Assembly: GCA_020850615.1 (NCBI GenBank)
Contig: JADZEI010000045.1
Span: forward strand, 1-64,000
Reading direction: 5' to 3'
DNA: 64,000 nucleotides
From: Dehalococcoidia bacterium
GTDB lineage: Bacteria; Chloroflexota; Dehalococcoidia; Tepidiformales; Tepidiformaceae
The notes under the pieces are model-generated. The model worked only from the letters and a program-made list of their open reading frames with translations, had not been told where the DNA came from and made no database searches. Position numbers and translations under genes: made by a program. How positions within the stretch are numbered: the first letter of the stretch is position 1; each line of letters opens with the position of its first letter. Below are positions 47,997-57,014 of this stretch, in pieces.

Positions 47997-49346
47997 TTAC
48001 GCTGCGCTAAACGTCGCGAGGCTGGATTCGAACCGTTCGAACAGGTAGGGGTCGAAGCGGGTGCCGGCGAGGCCGCGCATGACTTCGATGGCGTCGGCGG
48101 AGCTCATGGCGCGGCGGTAGGGGCGGTCGCTGGTGAGCGCGTCGAAGGCTTCGCACATGCCGATGATCTGTGCTTCGGCGGGCACTTCGTCGCCTTCGAG
48201 CATGCCGGGGTAGCCCTTGCCATCGATGCGCTCATGGTGGCAGCCCACCCACCACGCGGCCGCGCCGAGGCCCGGCACTTCGCTCAGGATGTCGCGCGCG
48301 TAGATGGGGTGGAGCTGGACGATGGCCATCTCGTCGATGGTGAGGATGTCGGGTTTGCTCAGCACGTGGGACGAGACGCCGAGCGTGCCGATGTCCTGGA
48401 GCAGCGCGGCGACCTGGACGAGGTCTGCGCGGCGCTCGGTCATGTCGCAGGTGAGGGCCACGCGGCGCGCGGCTTCGGCGACGCGGCGGCCGCGGCCGGT
48501 TTCGCGCCCGTTGCGTCCGTCGACCACGTCGCTGAGGGCGCCGATGAACTCGAAGAGCTCATCGCGGTTCATGATGCCGCCGTAGTTGAGCGACATGAGC
48601 GTGGCGGGCAGATCGTTGTCGTAGAAGCCGAGCCAGAACTCGTCCTTGCCGGCGAGTGCGGCCATGCGCTGGGCGATCTCGGGGTCGAGCTCGGAGCCGG
48701 CCATCTCGAGGACGAGGGCGGGCCCGCGGCGGCGCACCATGAGCGGCGAGCCTTCTGCGTCGATCATCGACTCCACGCGGTCGGCGACTGCGACGATGCG
48801 CGAGACGAGGGGCATGCGATCGCCGGCCTGGGAGCCGGGGAGGCCGCTGCCGTCCCAGCAATCGTGGTGGTGGGCGACGGCGCGGGCGACGGTTTCGCCG
48901 AGGCCGAGCTTGCGGGCGATGCGGGCGCCGTGCTCGCAGTGCTGGGTGAGGGCTTCGAGGACGTCGGCCCAACCGCCGGTGGGGACGGCCGCGAGGACAT
49001 CGCGGGTACTCGCGTTGCCGGCGATGAGCCGGGTGCCGCGGGCGGTGTCGACGCGGGGGGCGGCTGGGACCGCGGCCATGCCGGCATCGTGGAGGAGGCA
49101 GCCGAAAAAGACCTCCTCGATGCGGGCGGCGTCGAGGCCGAGCTCGTTCGCGAGGTAGACGCCGATATAGGCGACGCGCTGGGCGTGCCCGGGCTTGCGC
49201 CCTTCGGCGAGGTCGAAGGCGCGGCTGAGCGGGGCGAGGAGGGTGCCCCGGCTGATCCGGGGGAGCCCGGAGAGCCCTGTGTCGTCGTACAGGGATGGAT
49301 CCAGGAAGTCTGCCTTCACGGTCTGGATCCGCGCCTTCGAAGCCAT
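47997..49346 (-). CDS. Tandem HD-domain protein (HD-GYP-like)
   Basis: 449 aa; GAGGGG precedes the ATG. The first HD domain (about 45-200) keeps its metal ligands (His54, His86-Asp87, the HHH cluster at 159-161), with GSGLP in place of the GYP motif. The second (about 285-445) has the GKGYP motif and many HD-GYP landmarks. However, the key HD pair reads Gln317-Asp318 and the first His is missing, so it is probably inactive. HD-GYP domains hydrolyse cyclic-di-GMP; here the first domain may be the catalytic one, or both may be regulatory. Divergent from the korAB leader. Confidence 0.85.
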   Translation of the reverse strand: MASKARIQTVKADFLDPSLYDDTGLSGLPRISRGTLLAPLSRAFDLAEGRKPGHAQRVAYIGVYLANELGLDAARIEEVFFGCLLHDAGMAAVPAAPRVDTARGTRLIAGNASTRDVLAAVPTGGWADVLEALTQHCEHGARIARKLGLGETVARAVAHHHDCWDGSGLPGSQAGDRMPLVSRIVAVADRVESMIDAEGSPLMVRRRGPALVLEMAGSELDPEIAQRMAALAGKDEFWLGFYDNDLPATLMSLNYGGIMNRDELFEFIGALSDVVDGRNGRETGRGRRVAEAARRVALTCDMTERRADLVQVAALLQDIGTLGVSSHVLSKPDILTIDEMAIVQLHPIYARDILSEVPGLGAAAWWVGCHHERIDGKGYPGMLEGDEVPAEAQIIGMCEAFDALTSDRPYRRAMSSADAIEVMRGLAGTRFDPYLFERFESSLATFSAA

Positions 49347-49836
49347 ACGCCACCCCTCGTCCGGTCGTATCTCGGTAGTCCGAATATCGGACTGGAAACG
49401 GCGGGCGCGCAGGGACAGCGGGGTGGATGGATGTACAAATCAGGATCAGTCGTACGGGGCATGGAAGGGAAAGCGCCCCTGCACGAATCGGCGGAAGGGG
49501 GTACACTATCCGGGGTAGGGCGTCGGTGGCGATGCAATCCCCTCCTGCCTCCCGGATTTGATCAGGCGGACATGGATCGCTGGCGTCGCAGTCGTATGTT
49601 CGAATTGCCGCGCTCCGAGCACGTGCTCGGAGGGGCTGTAGCCATTATCCGGGAACCTCGAAACGAGGCGGCTCACCATTCCGGTAGCCGGGGGACACGA
49701 AGCTTTTCCGATCGTGAGGCCGGCACCGGTGCCGGCCTTCTTGGTGCCCGGGAGACGGTTGCCCGGAGCTCGTCCTGAGAATCTTCCACGCCCCTACCAG
49801 GCGGTGGACCACAAAGAGGGTGGTTAGCAGAGGCCC
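49347..49836 (+). promoter_or_regulatory. Long divergent spacer with structured leader upstream of korA
   Basis: Nearly 490 bases with no supported gene. The right half is rich in stems: a 20-base perfect palindrome at 49613-49632 (CTCCGAGCAC and its complement), a stem-loop CCTCG-AAA-CGAGG at 49656-49668, possible pairing of CGGCT (49669-49673) with AGCCG (49686-49690), pairing of CACGA (49696-49700) with TCGTG (49712-49716), and a 22-base perfect palindrome at 49717-49738 followed by TCTT. The order, ending in a terminator-like hairpin about 100 bases before korA, suggests an attenuator or riboswitch-like leader. I could not match it to a known riboswitch class. Confidence 0.5.
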
Positions 49837-51747
49837 ATGACGACAGAGAGTCCCGTACGAACCCCTCGGCCCGTCGAAGAGCTCGACCGCGTCACGATTC
49901 GCTTTGCCGGCGACTCGGGCGACGGCATGCAGTTGACGGGGACGCAGTTCACGAAGACGACGGCCGTCTTCGGGAACGACCTGGCGACGCTGCCGGACTA
50001 TCCGGCGGAAATCCGCGCCCCTACGGGGTCGCTGCCGGGCGTTTCGGGGTTCCAGATCTCGTTTGCGAGCACGGACATCCGGACGCCGGGCGACCAGCCG
50101 GACGTGCTCGTGGCGATGAACCCTGCGGCCCTGCGGACGAACATCAACGACCTGCGGCAGGGTGGGCTGCTCATCGTCGATGAGGACGAGTTCAACGCGG
50201 CGAACCTGAAGAAGGCCGGCTACCCGCTGAACCCGCTGGAAGACGGCGGGCTCGCCAGGTACCAGGTGGTGCGCGTGCAGATCACGCGGCAGAACGAGCT
50301 GGCGCTCGAAGGGCTGCCGCTGAACACGGCCCAGAAGTTCAAGTCCCGCAACTTCTACGCGTTGGGGCTGGTGCTGTGGCTCTACGGCCGGTCGATGGAC
50401 ACCACGATCAAGTGGGCGAACGACCGCTTCAAGCGGATGCCGGACCAGCTCGAAGCGAACGTGCGGGCGCTGAAGGCGGGCTACAACTTCGGCGAGACGA
50501 GCGAGCTGTTCCATTCGCGCTACGAGGTGGCGCCGGCGGAAGTGGCGCCGGGCACCTACCGGCACATCTCCGGGAACGAGGCGACGGCGCTGGGCTTCCT
50601 CGCCGCGTCGGAGCTCGCGGGGCTGCCGCTGTTCTACGCCAGCTACCCGATCACGCCGGCGTCCGACGTGCTGCACGAGCTTTCGAAGCTGCGCAACTTC
50701 GGCGTGAAGACGTTCCAGGCAGAGGACGAGATCGCGGCCATCGGTGCGGCGATCGGCGCCGCCTACGGCGGGCAGATGTCGCTGACCGGGACGAGCGGGC
50801 CGGGCCTGGCGCTTAAGAGCGAGGCGCTGAACCTGGCCGTGATGACCGAGCTGCCGCTCGTCGTGATCGACGTGCAGCGCGCAGGCCCGAGCACGGGCAT
50901 GCCGACCAAGACCGAGCAGTCCGACCTGCTGCAGGCGATGTTCGGCCGGAACGGCGACTCGCCGGTCATCATCGTCGCGCCGGCCACGCCGTCGGAGTGC
51001 TTCACGATGGCGATCGAGGCGTTCCGGCTGGCGCTGAAGTACATGGTGCCGGTCATCTACCTGAGCGACGGCTACCTCGGGAACGGCTCGGAGCCGTGGC
51101 GCATCCCGGACATCGGCGAGCTGCCGCGGATCAGCTGGAGCTACGCCGGGCCGGTCGAGGGCGAGTTCAACCCGTACCAGCGCGACCCCGTAACGCTCGC
51201 GCGGCCGTGGGCGGTGCCGGGCCAGAAGGGGCTGACGCACCGGATCGGTGGCATCGAAAAATCGGGCCAGACGGGCGACATCAGCTACGACCCGCGCAAC
51301 CACCACACGATGACGCTTGCACGCATGGAGCGGGTGGCGCGCTCGGTCGCGGACATCCCGGCCCTGGAAGTGCAGGGTCCGTCGGAAGGCGACCTGCTCG
51401 TGCTCGGCTGGGGCGGCACCTACGGGGCGATCGCGAGCGCGGCGGAGAAGGCGCGCAAGGCCGGCAAGAGCGTGGCCTCGGCGCACCTGCGCTACCTGAA
51501 CCCGTTCCCGGGGAACCTGGAGCAGGTGCTGCGCAGCTACAAGCGCGTGCTCATCCCGGAACTGAACACGGGGCAGCTCTCGCTGCTCATCCGCGGGAAG
51601 TTCGTGATCGACGCGGTGCCCTTCAACAAGATCTCCGGGCAGCCGTTCAAGATCGCGGAGGTCGAGGGGAAGATCGACGAAGTCCTTGGCCTGACCGGCC
51701 CGTACGAGCTTTCGTTCGGCGGCGCGGCCGTGCTTGGGGGAGGCTAA
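49837..51747 (+). CDS. korA: 2-oxoacid:ferredoxin oxidoreductase, fused gamma-alpha subunit
   Basis: 636 aa. The N-terminal gamma-type domain (VTIRFAGDSGDGMQLTGTQF, residues about 20-200) is fused to the alpha pyrimidine-binding domain (GNEATALGFLAASELAG, FYASYPITPASDVLHEL, TGTSGPGLALKSEALNLA). A C-terminal transketolase-like domain follows. With KorB it oxidatively decarboxylates a 2-oxoacid such as 2-oxoglutarate to its CoA ester, passing electrons to ferredoxin, or runs in reverse. The korB start is three bases after the stop codon. Substrate choice (2-oxoglutarate or pyruvate) is not decided by the sequence alone. Confidence 0.94.
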   Translation: MTTESPVRTPRPVEELDRVTIRFAGDSGDGMQLTGTQFTKTTAVFGNDLATLPDYPAEIRAPTGSLPGVSGFQISFASTDIRTPGDQPDVLVAMNPAALRTNINDLRQGGLLIVDEDEFNAANLKKAGYPLNPLEDGGLARYQVVRVQITRQNELALEGLPLNTAQKFKSRNFYALGLVLWLYGRSMDTTIKWANDRFKRMPDQLEANVRALKAGYNFGETSELFHSRYEVAPAEVAPGTYRHISGNEATALGFLAASELAGLPLFYASYPITPASDVLHELSKLRNFGVKTFQAEDEIAAIGAAIGAAYGGQMSLTGTSGPGLALKSEALNLAVMTELPLVVIDVQRAGPSTGMPTKTEQSDLLQAMFGRNGDSPVIIVAPATPSECFTMAIEAFRLALKYMVPVIYLSDGYLGNGSEPWRIPDIGELPRISWSYAGPVEGEFNPYQRDPVTLARPWAVPGQKGLTHRIGGIEKSGQTGDISYDPRNHHTMTLARMERVARSVADIPALEVQGPSEGDLLVLGWGGTYGAIASAAEKARKAGKSVASAHLRYLNPFPGNLEQVLRSYKRVLIPELNTGQLSLLIRGKFVIDAVPFNKISGQPFKIAEVEGKIDEVLGLTGPYELSFGGAAVLGGG

Positions 51748-51750
51748 TCC

Positions 51751-52788
51751 ATGGCAACTGCCACGAACGGAAACATCATTACCGAGGACCTGCCGGTGTT
51801 GACCCGGAAGGACTTCGTGACGGACCAGGAAGTGCGCTGGTGCCCGGGCTGCGGGGACTACTCGATCCTGGCGCAGATGCAGAAGATGCTGCCGGAGCTG
51901 CGGGTCCCGAAGGAGAACCTCGTGTTCATCAGCGGGATCGGCTGCTCGAGCCGCTTCCCGTACTACGTGGAGACGTACGGCTTCCACAGCATCCACGGGC
52001 GCGCGCTGACGCTGGCCACGGGGCTCAAGGCTTCGCGGCCGGAGCTCAAGGTGTTCGTCATCACCGGTGACGGCGACGGGCTGAGCATCGGCGGCAACCA
52101 CCTGCTCCACGCGATGCGGCGGAACATCGACCTCACGGTCGTGCTGTTCAACAACCGCATCTACGGGCTCACGAAGGGCCAGTTCTCGCCGACCAGCGAG
52201 ATGGGGAAGATCACGAAGTCGTCGCCGTATGGCACGACGGAGATCCCGCTGAACCCGATCCGGATCGCGCTGGCAGCCGGCGCGACGTTCGTGGCGCGGT
52301 CGCTCGACCGTGACACGAAGCACCTGGAAGAGACGCTCTACAAGGCGGCCCAGCACAAGGGCGTGTCGTTCGTCGAGGTCTACCAGAACTGCAACATCTT
52401 CAACGACGGCGCCTTCGCGGCGTTCGCGGAGAAGGATGTGCGCGCGGACCGGATGATCTACCTCGAAGACGGCAAGCCGCTGCGCTTCGGGAAGGACGGC
52501 CAGCACGGGATCCGGCTGAACGGCTTCCAGCCGGAGGTCGTGGAGAACGCGGCCGCCGACGATGCATCGATCCTGGTGCACAACGTGAACCAGGAGAACA
52601 CGATCCTCGCGAACATCCTCGTGAGCATGGACTACCCGGACTTCCCGGTGCCGATCGGCGTGTTCCGCGATGTGGACCACCCGACGTTCGACGACCTGCT
52701 CCAGAAGCAGGTGGACGACGCGATGGCGAAGGGCAAGGGCGACCTGGGCGAGCTGCTTCGCTCGGGCGAGACCTGGGAAGTGGGGTAG
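51751..52788 (+). CDS. korB: 2-oxoacid:ferredoxin oxidoreductase, beta subunit
   Basis: 345 aa. Thiamine diphosphate-binding beta subunit: VRWCPGCGDYSIL with the first cluster cysteines, GIGCSSRFPYY, GDGDGLSIGGNHLLHAMRRN (ThDP/Mg motif in two parts around 110-130) and LFNNRIYGLTKGQFSPTS. It supplies the catalytic ThDP and one 4Fe-4S cluster. Forms the enzyme with KorA. No integral ferredoxin domain is present, so an external ferredoxin is needed. Confidence 0.95.
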   Translation: MATATNGNIITEDLPVLTRKDFVTDQEVRWCPGCGDYSILAQMQKMLPELRVPKENLVFISGIGCSSRFPYYVETYGFHSIHGRALTLATGLKASRPELKVFVITGDGDGLSIGGNHLLHAMRRNIDLTVVLFNNRIYGLTKGQFSPTSEMGKITKSSPYGTTEIPLNPIRIALAAGATFVARSLDRDTKHLEETLYKAAQHKGVSFVEVYQNCNIFNDGAFAAFAEKDVRADRMIYLEDGKPLRFGKDGQHGIRLNGFQPEVVENAAADDASILVHNVNQENTILANILVSMDYPDFPVPIGVFRDVDHPTFDDLLQKQVDDAMAKGKGDLGELLRSGETWEVG

Positions 52789-52790
52789 GC

Positions 52791-52821
52791 GGCTGTTGGC
52801 TATTGGCTGTTAGCTGTTGGC
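52791..52821. repeat. Short heptamer-like repeats after korB
   Basis: Four imperfect copies of GGCTRTTG (GGCTGTTGGCTATTGGCTGT and onward) directly after the korB stop. A similar array in inverted orientation lies beyond the terminator. Confidence 0.6.
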
Positions 52822-52864
52822 CCCCGGGGGGTGAACGGCTGGCCGCGCTTCGCAGCTAACGTTG

Positions 52865-52895
52865 AACGGGGAGCCGAATGGCTCCCCGTTTCCTT
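52865..52895. terminator. Bidirectional intrinsic terminator after korAB
   Basis: Eleven-base perfect stem (AACGGGGAGCC / GGCTCCCCGTT), loop GAAT, followed by TTCCTT. It separates korB from the convergent acetyltransferase gene and has the A/T-flanked form that works on both strands. Confidence 0.82.
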
Positions 52896-52923
52896 GTCCT
52901 GCGCTAATCCGGTTCGAACCGGC

Positions 52924-52955
52924 GGCCGATGGCCGACAGCCGATAGCCGATGGCC
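52924..52955. repeat. Inverted counterpart of the heptamer-like repeats
   Basis: Imperfect copies of GGCCGAT/AGCCGAT (GGCCGATGGCCGACAGCCGA and onward). Read on the minus strand they give GGCTATCGGCTGTCGG, similar to the array on the other side of the terminator. It abuts the stop codon of the acetyltransferase gene. Confidence 0.55.
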
Positions 52956-54173
52956 TCAGAATCCATCCGGGGTGAACGGGGCGTGTTCGGGGCGGAAGAT
53001 GGTGTCGGCGAGGCGGAGGATATCGGCGTCCGTGGCGCGGAGCGTGCCGGTGCGGGCGAGATAGGTGGCGCCGCGGTGCCCCGCGATCAGCGTCGCGAGC
53101 GCGTTCGGCGTGACCGTGAGGTCGGCGGGGACGTCCTTGCGGGTCACCTGCGCGGAGGGTCCGTCCGTTTCGAGGACGAGGGTGCCGTTGTTCCAGGTGC
53201 AGATGTCGTCGCCTTCGATGGCGATGCGGAGCATGCCGCGGCCGCCGTAGGGACGAGCTGCGAGCGCGGCCTCGGCATCCACCACGCGCATCCAGATCCC
53301 GTCGGACACGTGCGCGTTGAGCATCCGCGGCTCGAGCAGGAGCGAGGCGGTGAAGTCGTCTTCCGGCAGGGCGTTGCGCATGACCACCTTGCCGACGAGG
53401 TCGTGGCGGCGGATGTAGTCCCAGAGGGCGCGGTGGGCGGCCGTGTCGAGGGCGACGAAGTCCTTCACGTCGAGGACCTGATCGGGGCCGGGCTCGGCGC
53501 GCTCCTCTTCGCGGGTCTGGTAGATGACGTAGCCGCGGGGTTCGCCGGCGGCGTCGTTGTAGACGCCGACGTAGACCGGCTCGCCCTTCTTGCGGGGGCG
53601 GAGGACGGAGGCCTGCCAGAGCGGCATCGCCCGGTGGATCATCATGTTCCGGGGCGTCGCGTACTGGACGTAGACCGGCTTCATGACCGGCATCGCGTCC
53701 TCGGGCGTCATGAGCGTGACTTCGCCGTCGTAGCCGCCGGGCTGGTTGAAGCCGACGAACCGCGGGTCGAAGGAGTAGGACAGCGTGGAGGTCGCGCTGC
53801 CGTAGCCGAAGCGCTGGTAGATGGCGCCCATGCTCGCCCAGAGGATCGCGAGCGGCTGGTTGCGCTCCTTCATCGTATGGAGACCGGTGGTCATGATCTG
53901 CCGGAGGATGCCCTTGCGGCGGTGCTGCGGTAGGGTGCCCACCGCGGTCACCCCGCCCATGGCGACCTTCGCGCCGTTCAGCCGGACGGTGAACGGGAAG
54001 GTCCCCATAGTCGCGACCATCTTGCCGTCGATGAAGCCGCAGGTGGTCCAGTCGGGCTGGGTGACGTCGAGCTGGTCGTCCATGCCGTCGTTCGAGGCGA
54101 AGACGTAGGAGACGATCTTGCTGTAGTGCTGCAGCTCGTCGCGGTCGCGGCAGGCGCGGATCTCGATGCTCAT
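52956..54173 (-). CDS. Eis-like GNAT-family N-acetyltransferase
   Basis: 405 aa from an ATG with GGGAGGGGAACC upstream. The N-terminal GNAT domain has the acetyl-CoA loop GTLPQHRRKGILRQIM (residues about 88-103) and IYQRFGYGSAT. A second GNAT-like region and a C-terminal sterol-carrier-like domain (about 295-400) follow, as in Eis. Eis enzymes acetylate aminoglycosides or lysines at several sites. The physiological substrate here is unknown. Confidence 0.88.
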   Translation of the reverse strand: MSIEIRACRDRDELQHYSKIVSYVFASNDGMDDQLDVTQPDWTTCGFIDGKMVATMGTFPFTVRLNGAKVAMGGVTAVGTLPQHRRKGILRQIMTTGLHTMKERNQPLAILWASMGAIYQRFGYGSATSTLSYSFDPRFVGFNQPGGYDGEVTLMTPEDAMPVMKPVYVQYATPRNMMIHRAMPLWQASVLRPRKKGEPVYVGVYNDAAGEPRGYVIYQTREEERAEPGPDQVLDVKDFVALDTAAHRALWDYIRRHDLVGKVVMRNALPEDDFTASLLLEPRMLNAHVSDGIWMRVVDAEAALAARPYGGRGMLRIAIEGDDICTWNNGTLVLETDGPSAQVTRKDVPADLTVTPNALATLIAGHRGATYLARTGTLRATDADILRLADTIFRPEHAPFTPDGF

Positions 54174-54235
54174 GGTTCCCCTCCCGGGCCCGCGTGCGGG
54201 CGAGCGGCAAGTATAGGCGCTACGCGTGCCGGGTG

Positions 54236-56080
54236 TTAGGGCTGCAGCGGGAGGAGCGTCCCGGCTTCGTCCATGTGGACGAAGTAGGCGGTGCAGGGCT
54301 CGACGGTCGCGAAGTCGTGGACCCAGCCGGGGACGTCCGGGCCGGCGTACTGCTCCCACGCCTGGGTGGCGGCGTCGTAGCGGTAGGCCGTGGTGTACTT
54401 GCCCGCGATGCTTGCGAAGGCGTCGCGGATGTCGCCTTCGCCGCCGATGTAGACGAAGTCGTTCCAGCCGGGCTGGAGCTGGACCGGCACCGGCACGGCG
54501 AGCGCGAACCCGGCCGGGAGCGTCGTCTCAGCGGTCGCGTAGAACCAGTAGGACTCGCCGGGCAGGAGGGTGGTGAGCGTGCGGCTCACGGCCGTGCCTG
54601 CGAACCAGTGGGTGTAGGTCCCGGCTCCGTCGGCCAGGTGGTAGATCGCGCTGACCACGCCGCCGTTCGCCGGGAAGGACGCGCCGAGGGTTAGCGGCGT
54701 GGGATAGAAGTAGCCGGCCAGGTTCCAGCCGGGTTCGAGGGTGAGGTTGCCGCACTGGGCCGAGCCACCGCCGACGCGGGCGGAGGGGCCGAACTCGCTG
54801 GTGTTACCCTCGGCGTCGGTGGCGGTGGCGGTCACCCATGCGCCGGGCAGCACCGGCGGGGCGACGAAGCTGAAGTTGCCCGATGCGTCCGTGACCGCCC
54901 GCGCGATGGGGATGGGCTCGCGGCCGTAGTCGTTCGCCCCGCCGGGTTCGTGGTGGGCCATGTAGAGCTCGACCTCGCAGGTGTCGCAGCCGGGCACCAC
55001 GCCGGTAATCGCCGACTGGGTCGGCCGCGTGAACTGGGGATGGTTCTGGAGCTGGTTCGGGCCGCTGTCGGCATCGTTGGCGTCGTTCGGGTTGCGGATC
55101 GCGTCGGCGCCGAGGTCGATCGCCATCCCTGCCGCGATTTCGAAGCGGTTCGTGGCGAGCCGGTTTCGCACGACGCCGGGCTCGGCGGAACCGGCGACGA
55201 CCTGGATGCCCGCGATCGAGGTGTTCGCGATGTCGTTCGCGCGGACGGTGGTGGCGGCGGAGGGCGGGAGGAGCTGGATGCCTATCGAAGCCGGCGCAGG
55301 CGCGCCGCCCGGCGACCGGCCGATGGTGTTCGCGGCCACCGATGTGCCCCCGACCGCGGCGCTGCTCGCGACATCGCCGACGGCGATCGCGGTGCCCGCG
55401 TTGCCGATGGTGTTGCCCCCGGCGGTCGCGCCGGCTTCGGCGCCGACGATGGCGGGCGCGGTGGTGACCCGGATGCCGGTGGCGACCGTCAGTGGCGCGC
55501 CGTCGCGGTCGAAGCCCACGTGGTTGTCGCGGAGGGTGCCGCCGCCGGTGACGAGGATGCCGGTGTCGCAGCCGCCGGTGATGGTGGCCGTCGCGCTGGC
55601 GCCGGCGCCGTGGAGGGCGAAGCAGTTGCGTTCGAACGACCGGATTGCGAGGGCGCGGACCTCGCCGCCGTCGCCTTCGACCACGAGCCCGTCGGCCTCG
55701 CCGTCGAGCTCCGAGCCGTCGACCACGACGCCGCGGTCCGTGGCGTCGACGACGGTGTTGGCGCGGGTGATGGGCGGCAGCGGCGTCGCGGCGACCGCGA
55801 TGGTGACCGGTGCGCCGGCGGGGAACGCCTCGGCGCTGAAGCGGATGGTGTAGGCGCCGGGCGAGGTGTCAGCGTTGACCTGGAGGATCGCGGCGCGGAG
55901 GGTGCACGTCGCCGGGTCGGCGCAGCCGGCGGCCGTGGCCTCGCCATCGGCGGCGCTGGTCACCGTGACCTCGAGCGGGTCATCGGCGCGGGCGGCCGGC
56001 GCGCCCGGGTGCGAGGCGGCGAGAAGGGCACCGGCCGCGGCGACAAAGAGCAGGGCCAGCAGCCGGTGCGCGCTCGACAT
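54236..56080 (-). CDS. Secreted parallel beta-helix protein with C-terminal GWN-type domain
   Basis: 614 aa. Cleavable signal peptide (about 1-32), then VTVTSAADGE and the CTLRAAI motif typical of secreted right-handed beta-helix proteins. A long region of short Gly/Asn/Thr repeats (about 85-340, NTIGNAGTAIAVG-like) follows. A bacterial Ig-like segment (about 355-435) and a C-terminal domain with two 'PGWN' strands (LEPGWNLAGYFYP, LQPGWNDFVYIGG) complete it. Probably a cell-surface adhesin or carbohydrate-interacting protein; no catalytic residues recognised. The C-terminal GWN domain is common in Chloroflexota surface proteins. Confidence 0.82.
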   Translation of the reverse strand: MSSAHRLLALLFVAAAGALLAASHPGAPAARADDPLEVTVTSAADGEATAAGCADPATCTLRAAILQVNADTSPGAYTIRFSAEAFPAGAPVTIAVAATPLPPITRANTVVDATDRGVVVDGSELDGEADGLVVEGDGGEVRALAIRSFERNCFALHGAGASATATITGGCDTGILVTGGGTLRDNHVGFDRDGAPLTVATGIRVTTAPAIVGAEAGATAGGNTIGNAGTAIAVGDVASSAAVGGTSVAANTIGRSPGGAPAPASIGIQLLPPSAATTVRANDIANTSIAGIQVVAGSAEPGVVRNRLATNRFEIAAGMAIDLGADAIRNPNDANDADSGPNQLQNHPQFTRPTQSAITGVVPGCDTCEVELYMAHHEPGGANDYGREPIPIARAVTDASGNFSFVAPPVLPGAWVTATATDAEGNTSEFGPSARVGGGSAQCGNLTLEPGWNLAGYFYPTPLTLGASFPANGGVVSAIYHLADGAGTYTHWFAGTAVSRTLTTLLPGESYWFYATAETTLPAGFALAVPVPVQLQPGWNDFVYIGGEGDIRDAFASIAGKYTTAYRYDAATQAWEQYAGPDVPGWVHDFATVEPCTAYFVHMDEAGTLLPLQP

Positions 56081-56132
56081 TGGCGGAAGCTACCGCGCGG
56101 TTCGCATGTCCGCAACGCGCGGCGGGCGAAGG

Positions 56133-56966
56133 TTAGAGGGCCTGGAAGACGCGCTTGCCGTCCAGCCGCACGATCCGGCCCATGCCGGGGTGCTGCCAGT
56201 GGCCCGCGATCCAGGTGCGGCCGTCGGCGATGGCGTCTTCGAACAGCTTTTCGCGCGTCTTCGCCGAGAGGACCGGGTCGGTGTCGAAGGCGGGGGACCA
56301 GTCCGGGTGGTCGAGCTGCACCGGGTGGTGGCTCGCGTCGCCGATGACGATGGCGCGCGCGCCGTTCGAATAGATGCCGATGGCGACGTGGCCCGGCGTG
56401 TGCCCGGGGGTCGGGATGAACGTGAGGTTCTCGTCGAGCGGCTGCTCGCCGGTCACGAGGTCGACCCGGCCGGCGTCCATCACCGGCTGCACGCACTCGA
56501 CGAGATGCGCGTTGCCGGGCTCGTCGAGGTACGCGGGCTTCATCCAGAAGTCGTACTCGGTCTGCTGGATGACCCACCGGGCCTTCGGGAAGAAGATGTG
56601 GCGGTTGCCCTTGTCGTCGTCGACCGTGTTCCAGCCCACATGGTCGACGTGGAGGTGGGTGTTCACGATGAGGTCGATCTCGGAGGGGTCGACGCCGGCG
56701 GCGTGGAGCGCGTCGGGAAGCTTGCCGGGCGGAAAGCCGGTGCGCTTGCGCCCGCCGAGGCCGGTATCGATGAGGATGTTCTTGCCGGCCGAGCGGAGGA
56801 GGAAACAGGTGATCGACATCGGCATGAGGCCGCGTTCGTCGGCGAGGTGGCGGTATTCGGTGATGAACTGCTCGGCGTGCTTCGGCATGAACATGGGCGG
56901 GTTCATGAGGACCGGCGCATCGAGGAGCGCCGTGATCTCGACGTTGCCGATGGTGATCGTGTGCAT
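56133..56966 (-). CDS. Metallo-beta-lactamase-fold hydrolase (AHL-lactonase-like family)
   Basis: 277 aa. Zinc motif THLHVDHVGW (HxHxDH), further ligands in PTPGHTPGH and VIGDASHHP, and a terminal AGHWQHPGMG. The layout resembles the lactonase/MBL group that hydrolyses lactones and related esters. True quorum-quenching activity cannot be claimed from sequence. Stand-alone minus-strand gene; 48 bases separate it from the SCO1664-like gene upstream. Confidence 0.87.
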   Translation of the reverse strand: MHTITIGNVEITALLDAPVLMNPPMFMPKHAEQFITEYRHLADERGLMPMSITCFLLRSAGKNILIDTGLGGRKRTGFPPGKLPDALHAAGVDPSEIDLIVNTHLHVDHVGWNTVDDDKGNRHIFFPKARWVIQQTEYDFWMKPAYLDEPGNAHLVECVQPVMDAGRVDLVTGEQPLDENLTFIPTPGHTPGHVAIGIYSNGARAIVIGDASHHPVQLDHPDWSPAFDTDPVLSAKTREKLFEDAIADGRTWIAGHWQHPGMGRIVRLDGKRVFQAL

Positions 56967-57014
56967 GGGAAGTCCCCCTTCGGGGGCGGATTCTACGGAG
57001 TTCGCGACGGGGCG

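Noticed and set aside
49640-49780. Known riboswitch upstream of korA (GEMM c-di-GMP, ydaO c-di-AMP, ykkC guanidine, SAM, TPP classes considered)
   Set aside because: Short stretches such as GGTAGCCGGG and CCCGGGAGA recall pieces of GEMM and ykkC, but the other conserved elements are missing, so no class is claimed.
49645-52680. A 1011-codon minus-strand open frame opposite korAB
   Set aside because: It is antisense to the conserved KorA and KorB proteins and its translation is Arg/Val-rich low-complexity sequence.
52791-52955. Possible CRISPR array near korB
   Set aside because: Repeats are only 7-8 bases long, are contiguous without unique spacers, and no cas genes are present.
56133-56966. 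Quorum-quenching lactonase
   Set aside because: The HxHxDH motif is common to many MBL-fold enzymes, and no acyl-homoserine-lactone genes are near.
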